The notes below the pieces were generated by a model. That model did not search any database and was not told the origin of the DNA. It was given only the letters and a program-made list of their open reading frames with translations. DNA of 64,000 nucleotides. Source: Mesorhizobium sp. M4B.F.Ca.ET.203.01.1.1. Its GTDB lineage: Bacteria > Pseudomonadota > Alphaproteobacteria > Rhizobiales > Rhizobiaceae. The DNA is taken from positions 62,001 to 126,000 of the forward strand of contig NZ_SRUO01000007.1 of assembly GCF_004791025.1 (NCBI RefSeq), read 5' to 3'. Position numbers and translations under genes: made by a program. Of this stretch, positions 1 through 7,748 are shown piece by piece (position 1 is the stretch's first letter; the number at the start of each line of letters is the position of its first letter).

Positions 1-125
1 CCGTTGAAGTCACCTGTCGAGAAGTCGATGTTGATGCCGGCGAGGCCTGCGGAATTGAGCAGCGAGAACACGCCAGCCCAAACCGCCAGAGACTGCCACC
101 AAGGCTTTGCGCTCTGCATGGTCAT
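1..125 (-). CDS. Holin-like phage membrane protein, partial
   Basis: The reading frame enters from the left edge, so only its N-terminus is visible. It begins MTMQSAKPWWQSLAVWAGVF and continues with a hydrophobic stretch and a Gly/Asn/Ala-rich turn. The ATG at 125 overlaps the TGA of the endolysin gene as ATGA, so the two are probably translationally coupled. A short protein with an early hydrophobic segment directly after an endolysin suggests a holin or a holin-associated membrane protein of the lysis cassette. The family cannot be fixed from 42 residues. A second ATG at 119 is an alternative start. Confidence 0.5.
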   Translation of the reverse strand, partial: MTMQSAKPWWQSLAVWAGVFSLLNSAGLAGINIDFSTGDFN

Positions 126-811
126 TTCCTTCCGAAGATGGCTTTGAGGAAAGCGAACAGCGCGGCCCAGAGCGGATTGCGTTCCTTGGCGGCAGCAGCA
201 GGCGTAGGAGCTCGCGGCACGCTCGGCGGCGTCGCGCCGGAGACCGTGGAAGTCGGCACGGGCTGAACGAAAACAGGCTCGGCCATCATCATGGCTTGGA
301 TGCGCACCCCCACCACGCGGCTCTGCCAGCCCCGGCCGAAGGTCTGCCAGGTCGGCAATCGCCTGAGGAACGCCAGTCGGGCATCGCATAGCGTGTCGAT
401 GACGACGCCGGCAGGCTTGGCCCGCACCGCGGCAAGCGTGGCCGGCCCTATCCGGCCGTCCTGGACCACGCCGACGCCGCACACCGCCTGGAGGTACTTC
501 GCCGCCCTGCCTGGACCGCTGTTCACCGCAAAGTCAAAGACGGCGTAGTCCACTCCATCGGGCAGCTCGGCGCCGGCGACAGGATCCCAGTAGAAGCGCC
601 GGTAGACCGTGGCGATCTGCTGATCCGAGATTTTGCGAAGATCGGCCTTGGTCGCGTTGGCCTTCACGTAGCGACGAAAGTTCGCCAGCGTGACGCCCTT
701 CATCGTCGCCCCACCGGGATCGGCCGGATTGTCCGACCAGCCGCCTTCAGATTTGAGCACAAGCGCAAGCGCCCGCTGGAAATTGCGGTCCATTAGAGGT
801 TGATCTCCCAT
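122..811 (-). CDS. Phage endolysin, glycoside hydrolase family 108
   Basis: This is a 229-residue peptidoglycan hydrolase (N-acetylmuramidase type) expected to lyse the host cell wall at the end of the phage cycle. Near the N-terminus it has the GH108 signature EGGWSDNPADPGGATMKGVT at about residues 17-36; the Glu is the likely catalytic acid. A second conserved block, VDYAVFDFAVNSGPGRAAK, lies at about residues 86-104 and leads into the family's peptidoglycan-binding half. The C-terminus is Pro/Ala-rich and ends in a short hydrophobic helix. No signal peptide is obvious, consistent with holin-dependent release. The gene follows the tail-fibre gene by 18 bp and overlaps the next gene by 4 bp. 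Confidence 0.9.
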   Translation of the reverse strand: MGDQPLMDRNFQRALALVLKSEGGWSDNPADPGGATMKGVTLANFRRYVKANATKADLRKISDQQIATVYRRFYWDPVAGAELPDGVDYAVFDFAVNSGPGRAAKYLQAVCGVGVVQDGRIGPATLAAVRAKPAGVVIDTLCDARLAFLRRLPTWQTFGRGWQSRVVGVRIQAMMMAEPVFVQPVPTSTVSGATPPSVPRAPTPAAAAKERNPLWAALFAFLKAIFGRK

Positions 812-829
812 CCGCGAATGAAGAGTTGG

Positions 830-1909
830 TCAGTCATAGATCACGACACTGACAAACTCGGCGTCGCCAGAAACACCGGCCGGTTTGGTTATGACCCGGA
901 CAGAACCGACAAGCAGTGAGGCCACAGAGAATGGGGCTACACCCCACGCTTCTGTGGCGGCCTGTGGCTTAGAGGCTCCCGCGACCGCATAGTTCGCGTC
1001 CGCCATCGCGTTCGTGAAATTGATCGTGTAGTCCATCGACGCGTTTCTCACGACGCTGGACACGTTGAATGATTTCCGAACAGTGACGGTCGAGCCGGAT
1101 ACCGTGAACGAAACCCACGCCTTGGCGATGCCGGATGTGTCGGGCGTGAACCACTCCGGCGCCGTGGCACCGGCATTCATGCGCAGTTGCTGGGCAGCCG
1201 TCCCCTTGGGAATTCGCGTGTAGGCTTTGGCACCCGAGAGGTAGAGCAAGTCTCCCGCTACCGCGCCGCTCGGTAGCGGAACGAAAATCTGTTGCGCCGC
1301 ACCGTCGCCGACCACCAGGACGTTGTCGTCAGTGTCCCACTGGATATCACCCTCTGCTGTAGGAGTCGGCGCGGCGCTCTGTTTCAACGTCAGGGTGGGT
1401 GTAGCGATGCTCGACGATGCTGCGATGGCAAGCGGTGTGCCGTTGGCGCGCGTATAACCGAAGCAACGCCAGTTGCCGCCGCCAAGCGAGCGCATGCGTG
1501 CGACGTCGCCTGCCGCCGTGGTGATGTTGCCACCACCTGGCAGGATGAGGCTGGTAGCGTTGTGCGTGAGGGTCAACGACGCGGCGAACACCAGATCCCG
1601 CTCGGCACCAGCCGGAAGCGTACCGAGCGCCGTGATGGGCACCGTGCCTGTGATGTTGACCAGCGTACCTGTGGTATTTGCCAGGTTGACAGTCGCGGCC
1701 GATGCCATGTCCGCGCCAGCTGCGTTGAAGTTGTCAGCAGCACCTACCGCGGTGCTCGATCCCGAGCCGCCAGCCGTGACGGGCCGCGCAGCGTTCGCGT
1801 CCCCCACCAGATCGTCGACAAGCGCGTTGTACTTCGCCGACTCGATCGGGGTGTTCGGCGTTCCCTTGGTGCCCGGAGGGGCTGAATAGACACCACCTGC
1901 GCGCGGCAT
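830..1909 (-). CDS. Phage tail fibre-like protein
   Basis: This is a 359-residue protein, rich in Ala, Thr, Gly and Ser and poor in Cys, with many short beta-type repeats. These are typical of tail-fibre or receptor-binding proteins. The N-terminus (residues 1-60) has a Pro/Gly start followed by a helix with SAKYNALVDDL, a layout common in tail-fibre N-terminal attachment regions. The C-terminal third is predicted beta-rich. It lies between a DUF6894 gene and the endolysin gene on the same strand. Function rests on composition and context; no diagnostic motif was found. Confidence 0.65.
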   Translation of the reverse strand: MPRAGGVYSAPPGTKGTPNTPIESAKYNALVDDLVGDANAARPVTAGGSGSSTAVGAADNFNAAGADMASAATVNLANTTGTLVNITGTVPITALGTLPAGAERDLVFAASLTLTHNATSLILPGGGNITTAAGDVARMRSLGGGNWRCFGYTRANGTPLAIAASSSIATPTLTLKQSAAPTPTAEGDIQWDTDDNVLVVGDGAAQQIFVPLPSGAVAGDLLYLSGAKAYTRIPKGTAAQQLRMNAGATAPEWFTPDTSGIAKAWVSFTVSGSTVTVRKSFNVSSVVRNASMDYTINFTNAMADANYAVAGASKPQAATEAWGVAPFSVASLLVGSVRVITKPAGVSGDAEFVSVVIYD

Positions 1910-2102
1910 AGCTGCTCCAATCTATCGATGGAGCAATGATCAGTGCGAGCCCGCGAAAATCTAAGCCGCTTGGAAAGCCTGCACGTGCGCGGCTTTCACG
2001 AAATTGCTGTTCTTTCAGAAAATTGCTGAATTCGGCGCGCGAGCGGCCCGCCTGAAGCGGCACGGTTGCGAGCCCTCTCAATAGCGCCGGAGTGCCGAGT
2101 GA

Positions 2103-2336
2103 TTAGGCGCCCTGAAGATGGAACGTCATCATCACCTGCATAAGTTGGCGGCCGGCTTCATCGCGGACCTTGAATGACAACTCCCGGTGGGGGCCGTCCG
2201 GCAGGACCTCTCTTATAACATCCACGAGTGCCTTCACCGCCTCCTGCTTGACGGCATCGAAGCTAGACAACTCCGTCCCTACGGTGTCGAGTTGAGCAAC
2301 GTCATCGTCATAAAAGTCGAAGAAATATAGTGCCAT
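2103..2336 (-). CDS. DUF6894 family protein
   Basis: This 77-residue protein begins MALYFFDFYDDD, the typical opening of the small DUF6894 proteins common in rhizobia. It continues with a central helix (AVKQEAVKALVDVIREVLP) and a C-terminal beta segment (ELSFKVRDEAGRQLMQVMMTF). The family's role is unknown. It lies between the terminase and tail-fibre genes on the same strand, so it is probably co-transcribed with phage structural genes. DUF6894 genes are usually chromosomal, so this copy may be a host-derived cargo (moron) gene. Confidence 0.75.
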   Translation of the reverse strand: MALYFFDFYDDDVAQLDTVGTELSSFDAVKQEAVKALVDVIREVLPDGPHRELSFKVRDEAGRQLMQVMMTFHLQGA

Positions 2337-2370
2337 AGGGGTTTAATTCGGAAACCGAAAGAAGGTTTCA

Positions 2371-3795
2371 TCAGCCACGAGCCCGGCGCCTCCTAACCAT
2401 CGCGTCGACCGCTTCCTTGACGGTCTGCTGGCTTCGTATCGTGCCGTCGGGCTGTCCGACATATGCGCCCTTGTCGCCTGCTGGCTTCTCGGCCGCCACG
2501 ATAGCCTGCCGCCACGCCAGGCCGAGGTAGCGGAACGCGGATGCGTAGTGCTCGGCCCAATTCTTGACCGGGATGTCGCGGAACGTCTTCTTCTCGTCGT
2601 CGTACTCGCGCCGGTAGGCCTTCAGTCCTTCGACGCCGTCGTTGACGCTGTCGGTGTTCCTGAAGCGCGCCACCTTGATCGTCTGCAAGCCGGCGTTGTT
2701 GCCCTCGGCCAGGCTGACCATGCCGACCATCTTCGGCTTGCGACCGTGCGCCCTCAGCGTGTCGAGCCGGGTTCGCTTCGTTCCCCACTGCGGATGCAGG
2801 ATGTCGTGCGGAACGAAGTCGTCGCCGTGGTAGCCCTGCTCGTCGAGCCACTTGCACCAATCCTCCAGGTCTTCGCTGTCGGGAACGTAAAAGTCGACGA
2901 TCAGCGGTACGCCGTCGATGACTTGGAAGCACCAGATTGGGTTGTTGACCGCCTTGCCGAGATCCCACGCGGTATGCACCGGATGCCTGGGATCGATGTC
3001 GAACGCCGTGCCGATGCGCCCCATGCGCTCGGCCCGCGCTATCTCTGCGCCCCAATAGGAGCCGATCAGCGCACCCGCGAATGAGCAGTAGTATTCCTGA
3101 TCGATGAGCATGTCGGCCGTCTCTTTGCCGAACAGGCCCACATAGATCGCCCGCTGCTCCTCGATCGTGACTTCGTCGATGGCGCCGGTGGCGCTCGCCG
3201 GCAGCACCTCGCTGAACCAGCCGCGTGGATTCGTCACCGGGTCGAACACGTTGCCCTTCACCGCGTCGAGCATGCCCTTGGCGTGGTTGTTGCCGCGAGG
3301 CGTGGTGATGAAGGATGCCCACCCACCATTTTCGGCCAAGATCGGCGACAGGTAAGCCCATGCCGCAGGATTGGCCAACGCCCATTCCGAGAACGTGATG
3401 CCGACCGGCGGCGCGCCGACCAGGCTGTTGAAGTTGTCGGAGCCCACGACCTGAAACGTCGATCCTACCTTGAACCGAACGAACATCTCGTTGTCGTTCA
3501 TGTTCTCGATCAGCGGTTCAGGGAAGGCCTCGAACAGGCGCCGCTTGCCGGTGTGAGGGTTGACTGCGTTCCAGATGGCTTTGCGCGCCTGTGCGGCCTC
3601 GGGAAGCATGTGCCAGTAGGTGCCGGGCCGCTCGTGTGCGGACACCGCGTGCATGTTCAGGTTGATCTCGTCCTTGCCCGCGCGGCGATGCCAGAACAGC
3701 AGCTGACGCTTGCAGCCGCGCTCCCATGTGTCCCAGGCCTTGCGCTGATACCAGCGAGGGCGCCAGCCATTATTTGGGAGCTGGATCGTCGCCAT
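2371..3795 (-). CDS. Phage terminase large subunit
   Basis: This 474-residue DNA-packaging motor has ATPase and nuclease parts. A variant Walker A, WHRRAGKDE, lies at residues 35-43, typical of terminases with Arg in the P-loop. The Walker B-like strand with acidic residues is VGITFSEWAL (131-140), followed by the coupling motif FITTPRG. The C-terminal half contains an acidic segment, HTAWDLG, which fits an RNase H-like nuclease start. The ATG at 3795 was chosen; a TTG at 3807 would add four residues. Both starts overlap the end of the upstream small protein gene in another frame. Confidence 0.85.
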   Translation of the reverse strand: MATIQLPNNGWRPRWYQRKAWDTWERGCKRQLLFWHRRAGKDEINLNMHAVSAHERPGTYWHMLPEAAQARKAIWNAVNPHTGKRRLFEAFPEPLIENMNDNEMFVRFKVGSTFQVVGSDNFNSLVGAPPVGITFSEWALANPAAWAYLSPILAENGGWASFITTPRGNNHAKGMLDAVKGNVFDPVTNPRGWFSEVLPASATGAIDEVTIEEQRAIYVGLFGKETADMLIDQEYYCSFAGALIGSYWGAEIARAERMGRIGTAFDIDPRHPVHTAWDLGKAVNNPIWCFQVIDGVPLIVDFYVPDSEDLEDWCKWLDEQGYHGDDFVPHDILHPQWGTKRTRLDTLRAHGRKPKMVGMVSLAEGNNAGLQTIKVARFRNTDSVNDGVEGLKAYRREYDDEKKTFRDIPVKNWAEHYASAFRYLGLAWRQAIVAAEKPAGDKGAYVGQPDGTIRSQQTVKEAVDAMVRRRRARG

Positions 3796-4033
3796 CCGAC
3801 CCCGCAAGCTTCAGGACTTGAACCGTAAGCGGCCCGTCAAGCTTTGCGTCTACCTGGAGAGGCATCACCTTGCCGACCAGGCCGCAGAATGTGCGAGGGT
3901 CTTCGGCAGCGAGTTTGACCAGATAGTCGACGCCGCCCGCCTTCTGGAACGCTTCCGTCACGGCTTCCTTGATGGAGGCCGTGACCTTGTTCGGCGTGCC
4001 GGCGATCCTGCCGCCTGTCTTCCGTCCCTTCAT
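3770..4033 (-). CDS. Putative terminase small subunit-like protein
   Basis: This is an 87-residue basic-to-acidic protein starting MKGRKTGGRIAGTPNKVT, a pattern often seen in small phage proteins encoded directly before the large terminase. The middle is helical (IKEAVTEAFQKAGGVDYLVKLA). Its 3' end overlaps the start of the terminase large gene by 26 bp, a strong sign of a coupled packaging pair. Terminase small subunits are poorly conserved, so the assignment rests mainly on position. Confidence 0.6.
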   Translation of the reverse strand: MKGRKTGGRIAGTPNKVTASIKEAVTEAFQKAGGVDYLVKLAAEDPRTFCGLVGKVMPLQVDAKLDGPLTVQVLKLAGSDGDDPAPK

Positions 4034-4425
4034 CTAGTTTTCTCTACTGTAGACGCGTCGCTCTCTCGCATCCTGATTAGGACAAGCCTCTTTGAAACTC
4101 CTAGACGCTTGGCGATTTCGCGCGGCCGATACCCGTCGTCGAGCAATCGCCTGATCTCTCGACGGCGCTTTTCGGCCATCTGAATTTTCCGGTGCCGAAA
4201 GGGTCGGTCGGCGCGCGGGTCCTTGAGGCGCTTGGCCCTCGCGATGCACTCGACCACCGTGCTGATGGAAATGTCCAATTCCTCGGCAATGGTCGAATAG
4301 CTGGCCATGCCCTCCCACAAATCGAGAATGCGATTCCTCGTCCTGGCAACTCGCGGGTGTGTCTTGCCTCCGCGCTTGTTGAAGGATGAGAACTGATAGA
4401 ACCTAAGCGGCTGCTGTTGTGTCAT
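4030..4425 (-). CDS. Helix-turn-helix phage regulator or packaging protein
   Basis: The ATG at 4425 (MTQQQPLRFYQF) is preceded by a good AGAGG site and gives 131 residues. Two helix-turn-helix-like segments are visible: ASYSTIAEELDISISTVVEC in the middle and DDGYRPREIAKRLGVSKRLV near the C-terminus. Double HTH proteins upstream of a terminase can be late-gene activators or terminase small subunits that bind packaging sites. Its stop overlaps the next ATG by 4 bp (ATGA). An in-frame upstream extension to 4542 is possible but has no ribosome binding site support. Confidence 0.65.
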   Translation of the reverse strand: MTQQQPLRFYQFSSFNKRGGKTHPRVARTRNRILDLWEGMASYSTIAEELDISISTVVECIARAKRLKDPRADRPFRHRKIQMAEKRRREIRRLLDDGYRPREIAKRLGVSKRLVLIRMRESDASTVEKTR

Positions 4426-4476
4426 CTCTACCTCTGTTTTCGGGCCTGCCCTAATCCCGGCATCCTCTTCTCCGGA

Positions 4477-4505
4477 CACACTTCGCCCGTCAGGAGCGAA
4501 GCGTG
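4477..4505. other. Imperfect hairpin upstream of the late block
   Basis: A 10-bp stem with one mismatch (CACACTTCGC against GCGAAGCGTG) and a 9-nt loop lies in the 203-bp gap between the early operon and the HTH gene. There is no T-run. It could be part of a terminator or antiterminator region dividing early from late transcription. Confidence 0.3.
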
Positions 4506-4628
4506 ACGCGCTACCGTGCCGATCGGGACGGGGTACGCGCACATCTGGATAGGTGATTGTCTATGATGAGACGCGGACCGGGGTTACCCTGTCGGCCCTA
4601 CACCTGCCTCGGCTGGCAGCGGCACCTC

Positions 4629-4856
4629 TCAAAGACCATCCAGACGATCTAGGAGAGGCTGCACCTCGTTTCCGGGTGCGTCCTGTGTGGGTAATGGTGC
4701 CTCTGCGATCGGAGCCGGTCTCGTATCCCGGATTGTCTCCGCCCGGCGCGGCCGGGGCTTGGTGCAGAATATGTTGTCGCTGTTGTCCGGCGCGACGAAC
4801 GGCTTTACCAGACCGCTCCCGGATGCAGGCTCAGGCGATGACGCCGCTACCCACAT
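4629..4856 (-). CDS. Hypothetical 75-residue protein
   Basis: This open frame starts 29 bp after the Toprim gene stop, with AAGG a few bases before the ATG. The product is Pro/Ala-rich and probably disordered, with no recognisable domain. Support comes from its orientation and placement at the end of the early operon. An overlapping 311-codon frame on the other strand (4553-5488) has no operon context and looks spurious. Confidence 0.4.
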   Translation of the reverse strand: MWVAASSPEPASGSGLVKPFVAPDNSDNIFCTKPRPRRAETIRDTRPAPIAEAPLPTQDAPGNEVQPLLDRLDGL

Positions 4857-4885
4857 GGCCTTGGCACCTTGCGGCCGATCGACTC

Positions 4886-5815
4886 CTACATGATCGCCTC
4901 CCGCAGGAAGTTGGACACCAGGCGCTGCACCGGGAAGATGCCTTCCCGAAGATGCACGTCGTTCAGATCGTCTCCGAGCTGGGGCGGCATAAGGAAGGGG
5001 ATGTTGGCCTGGCGCGAAAAATACTCGCCGGTGCCGAGCCCGCCGTATTGCGTCAGCGGCTTGTCATTGTCGGTGAGGATTGCTCGGCGCCCCTTGGTCG
5101 ACCGCGCGACCGCCAGAACGTTGTAAGCCGAGAAGCAGCAAAGGATGCAGTCGTTCCGGTGCAGCGCCTTGACGACGGCTCGCAGCGAAAGCGCCGTCGC
5201 GTAGCCCTCGCAGAACCATGTGAAGGATCCGGCCGACACACGATGGCAGGCGCGCTCCATCTCGCCGCCGGCCAGAAACTTCTTCGTTCCGTCTTCCCAG
5301 ATCAGTTGCAGGCTCGACACGTTGGAGCCGATGCGCGCCGGGATCAGGATCGCCCGCTCGCCGCCGTTGTCCGGCAGGAGGTAGGAGCTGTATTCGCCGC
5401 CGATCGCCTTGACCGCGTCGGCCGCGATGACCAGCGCCCGCTCGTGCGGGAAGCCCTTGCTGCTCAGATAGGGATGTTGCGACGGTGAGGCCTTCGTCAT
5501 CATCGCTTGTGCCTTGCCGGCCGCCTCTTTGGCACGCTGAAGCCTCTTCTTGTTGGCCGCCTCAATGTCTCGCGCGATCTTGCGGCGCTCGACCGGGGAA
5601 ACATCATTCTTCAGCCAGACGGTTACCTTTTCGCCGGTCTGCCAGTTCCAGGCGGTGACGTTCAGTTCGTTGACGATCACTCGCCCGTCACCCTTGCCGG
5701 ACTTGCCCGCCAGCGTGTCGGTTTTCAGCCACTGACCGAAGCGCGTCATCGCCTTGGGCGGCAGAATGCCGGCCTGGTCGCAAGCGTTGCTGATGGCTTG
5801 GTCGATGGTGGTCAC
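4886..5815 (-). CDS. Toprim domain protein, primase-like
   Basis: This 309-residue protein has a primase-type Toprim fold in its C-terminal half: the Glu motif FCEGYATALSL at residues 201-211 and the acidic AILTDND motif at 245-251. The N-terminal 110 residues contain a basic helical segment (ERRKIARDIEAANKKRLQRAKEA), and a PYLSSKGF motif at 115-122 is usual in phage and plasmid primase-like proteins. No N-terminal zinc finger is visible. The start is a GTG that overlaps the helicase stop as GTGA, so the two are coupled and probably act together in phage DNA replication. Confidence 0.8.
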   Translation of the reverse strand: MTTIDQAISNACDQAGILPPKAMTRFGQWLKTDTLAGKSGKGDGRVIVNELNVTAWNWQTGEKVTVWLKNDVSPVERRKIARDIEAANKKRLQRAKEAAGKAQAMMTKASPSQHPYLSSKGFPHERALVIAADAVKAIGGEYSSYLLPDNGGERAILIPARIGSNVSSLQLIWEDGTKKFLAGGEMERACHRVSAGSFTWFCEGYATALSLRAVVKALHRNDCILCCFSAYNVLAVARSTKGRRAILTDNDKPLTQYGGLGTGEYFSRQANIPFLMPPQLGDDLNDVHLREGIFPVQRLVSNFLREAIM

Positions 5816-7401
5816 GCAGCCCTCCGCTGAGAACCTTTGCGGAAGCGCTTCACTTCACGCTCGACCAGTTGCCACTCGTCGACCTGTACCTTTGTCGGCT
5901 CGCAAGCCGTCTCATACAGTCCGTAGGGAAGCTTGCTGCCGGGATAGATGCCGCGCCAAATGCCGTAGGCCCATTTGCGCGAGGCCTCGTCGCCCTTCCT
6001 GCCGTTCGACAAGCAGTAAGCCAGGGCGGTGTTCCATATCGCCCGTGGATCATCGAGGCATTTGGCGCGCAGGCCCTTGCGAGGTTCGAAGGCGTTCCTG
6101 ATCGAGAAGTCGACGTCGATCAACTCGCCCTCAACCACCTGGATCTCGCCGTACTTTGGCCGGCGCCAACCACACGACAGGCAGGTGTCATGGTGCGGCT
6201 CCATCTGTAGGCCGCACTCGCCGCAGAAATATTTCTGCTTCACACGCTCGGCAGGTTCGCGCGCTTCGCTGTCCTTCTTCTGTGCGCTCGATAGGCTGTC
6301 CACCCCATGCTCGAACAGCCAGGCGGTGTCTTCGGCGAACGTGACGCAGTTGCCGGAGTGGTCCAGCCAAAGCCCGAACTGCTTGCCGTCGGCGATGCGC
6401 ATCACGCGCCCCAACTCCTGAACGTGCGAGCTGAAGGACTTACGGTATGGTCGACAGGAGATGCCGCACTTTACGTCCGGTACGTCGAAGCCCTTGGTCA
6501 GCACGGCGCACGACACAAGCCCGTGTATGGCGCTATCCAGCTTGCGGAATTCTTCGATCTTCTCGCGCCGCTCGTTGTCGGATGCGTCGAGATAGCTGAT
6601 CTGCTGGAAGTTGAAGCCGGCCGCGGCGAACTGGCGGCAAAGCTCCTCACCATGCGCGACCGACGGCGAAAAGACGATCGTCTTCACCGGGCCGCCGAAA
6701 TGCTTCTGCGTCTGCTGAACCCAGGTGTGGATCACGTCGCCGATGATCGTGATGCCGCGCTGGCCGGCGTCGGTGTCGTCGTATTCTCCGGTGAACGCCT
6801 TCTTGGCGCCCTTCATGTCCGGCGTGACGCAGGCCTTGATCTTGAGCGGCGTCAACCATCCGTCGGCCAGAAGCTGGTTCGTTGTCGCGCCGTTCACCAG
6901 CGCATCCCAATGGTCGGCCATGCCGTCGGTGAAGGGTGTTGCGGTCAGGCCGACGACGATCGCGTCCTTCGCGCGCTCGATCAGCTCCAGCGTGGTCTGG
7001 TATTCGCAGTGCGCTTCATCAACGATGATGAGCTTCGGCAGATCGTCGTCGGGATATTTGCGGCGGCCGACTGTCTGTGCCGAGGCGACTTGCACAGGCT
7101 TTGTCGGGTCGGTCAGCCAGTGGTCGGCCTGGATGATGCCGTGATCTATGCCGTACTTCGCGAAGCGCTCGCTGGTCTGGTCGATCAGGGTGATGCGGTC
7201 GACGATGAACCAGGCTCGAGATTTCTTGGCCTGGTTCTTGGTCACCAGGTCTATCGCCGTTTCCGTCTTGCCGAACGCCGTCGGCGCTACAAGGATGATG
7301 CGTCGGGCGCCTTCGCGAATACGCTGGCGCAACAGCTCTTCTGTGCGCACTTGATGCGGACGAAGCTCGATCTGCTGGTGCATCGGAAGAAGCGCGTTCA
7401 T
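5812..7401 (-). CDS. Phage DEAD/DEAH-box SF2 helicase with zinc ribbon
   Basis: This is a 529-residue helicase-type ATPase. Visible motifs from the ATG at 7401 are Walker A APTAFGKTE (39-47), DEAH (128-131), motif III TAT (153-155) and motif VI QELGRVMR (328-335). A four-Cys zinc ribbon follows at C393, C396, C407 and C410. This order is typical of phage SF2 helicases that replace the host replicative helicase or remodel origins. The ATG at 7401 was chosen because it forms an ATGA overlap with the preceding stop; a longer in-frame start at 7521 would overlap that gene by over 100 bp. Confidence 0.85.
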   Translation of the reverse strand: MNALLPMHQQIELRPHQVRTEELLRQRIREGARRIILVAPTAFGKTETAIDLVTKNQAKKSRAWFIVDRITLIDQTSERFAKYGIDHGIIQADHWLTDPTKPVQVASAQTVGRRKYPDDDLPKLIIVDEAHCEYQTTLELIERAKDAIVVGLTATPFTDGMADHWDALVNGATTNQLLADGWLTPLKIKACVTPDMKGAKKAFTGEYDDTDAGQRGITIIGDVIHTWVQQTQKHFGGPVKTIVFSPSVAHGEELCRQFAAAGFNFQQISYLDASDNERREKIEEFRKLDSAIHGLVSCAVLTKGFDVPDVKCGISCRPYRKSFSSHVQELGRVMRIADGKQFGLWLDHSGNCVTFAEDTAWLFEHGVDSLSSAQKKDSEAREPAERVKQKYFCGECGLQMEPHHDTCLSCGWRRPKYGEIQVVEGELIDVDFSIRNAFEPRKGLRAKCLDDPRAIWNTALAYCLSNGRKGDEASRKWAYGIWRGIYPGSKLPYGLYETACEPTKVQVDEWQLVEREVKRFRKGSQRRAA

Positions 7402-7748
7402 GCGGCCCTCGGGGCTTCGTCGATCATCCGGCCGCAGATCGTAAGGAACCATGACCATTCCATAGCGCCGGCGGTCGCCGGTTTCGTCTTCGTGAGGTAG
7501 CGAGCGAACTGTTCCGCCCATTCGCGAGGCGCGCCACCGTCGAACTCGACAATGGCTGCGCGCTCTTCGAACTCGACGTTTTCATCAGACCGCAGATATT
7601 CGGCGATCGCCTTTCCGTGCTTCGCGACGTAGGCGCCAGCCGCCGGAGGCAGCTTCTGCCGATTGACGACGCGCAGGGAATTGCCGTCCAGCACGATGTT
7701 CGCGCCGAACGACCTTATCCGGTCGACGAGATCGGACACGTCAGTCAA
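7398..7748 (-). CDS. Small phage protein with TubC-like N-terminal fold
   Basis: This 116-residue protein starts at a TTG with GAGG nine bases upstream and overlaps the ParB-like gene stop by 8 bp. Residues 5-52 (LVDRIRSFGANIVLDGNSLR onward) resemble the TubC docking-domain pattern: a helix, a DG-x-LRV hairpin, then a second helix ending in YLR. In phages this pattern occurs in small proteins next to replication genes, with no settled function. The C-terminal half is unassigned and has several Trp residues. It sits between the ParB-like and helicase genes. Confidence 0.6.
   Translation of the reverse strand: MTDVSDLVDRIRSFGANIVLDGNSLRVVNRQKLPPAAGAYVAKHGKAIAEYLRSDENVEFEERAAIVEFDGGAPREWAEQFARYLTKTKPATAGAMEWSWFLTICGRMIDEAPRAA

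Noticed and set aside
4553..5488. A 311-codon plus-strand frame opposite the Toprim gene
   Set aside because: Toprim motifs and the GTGA junction support the minus strand.
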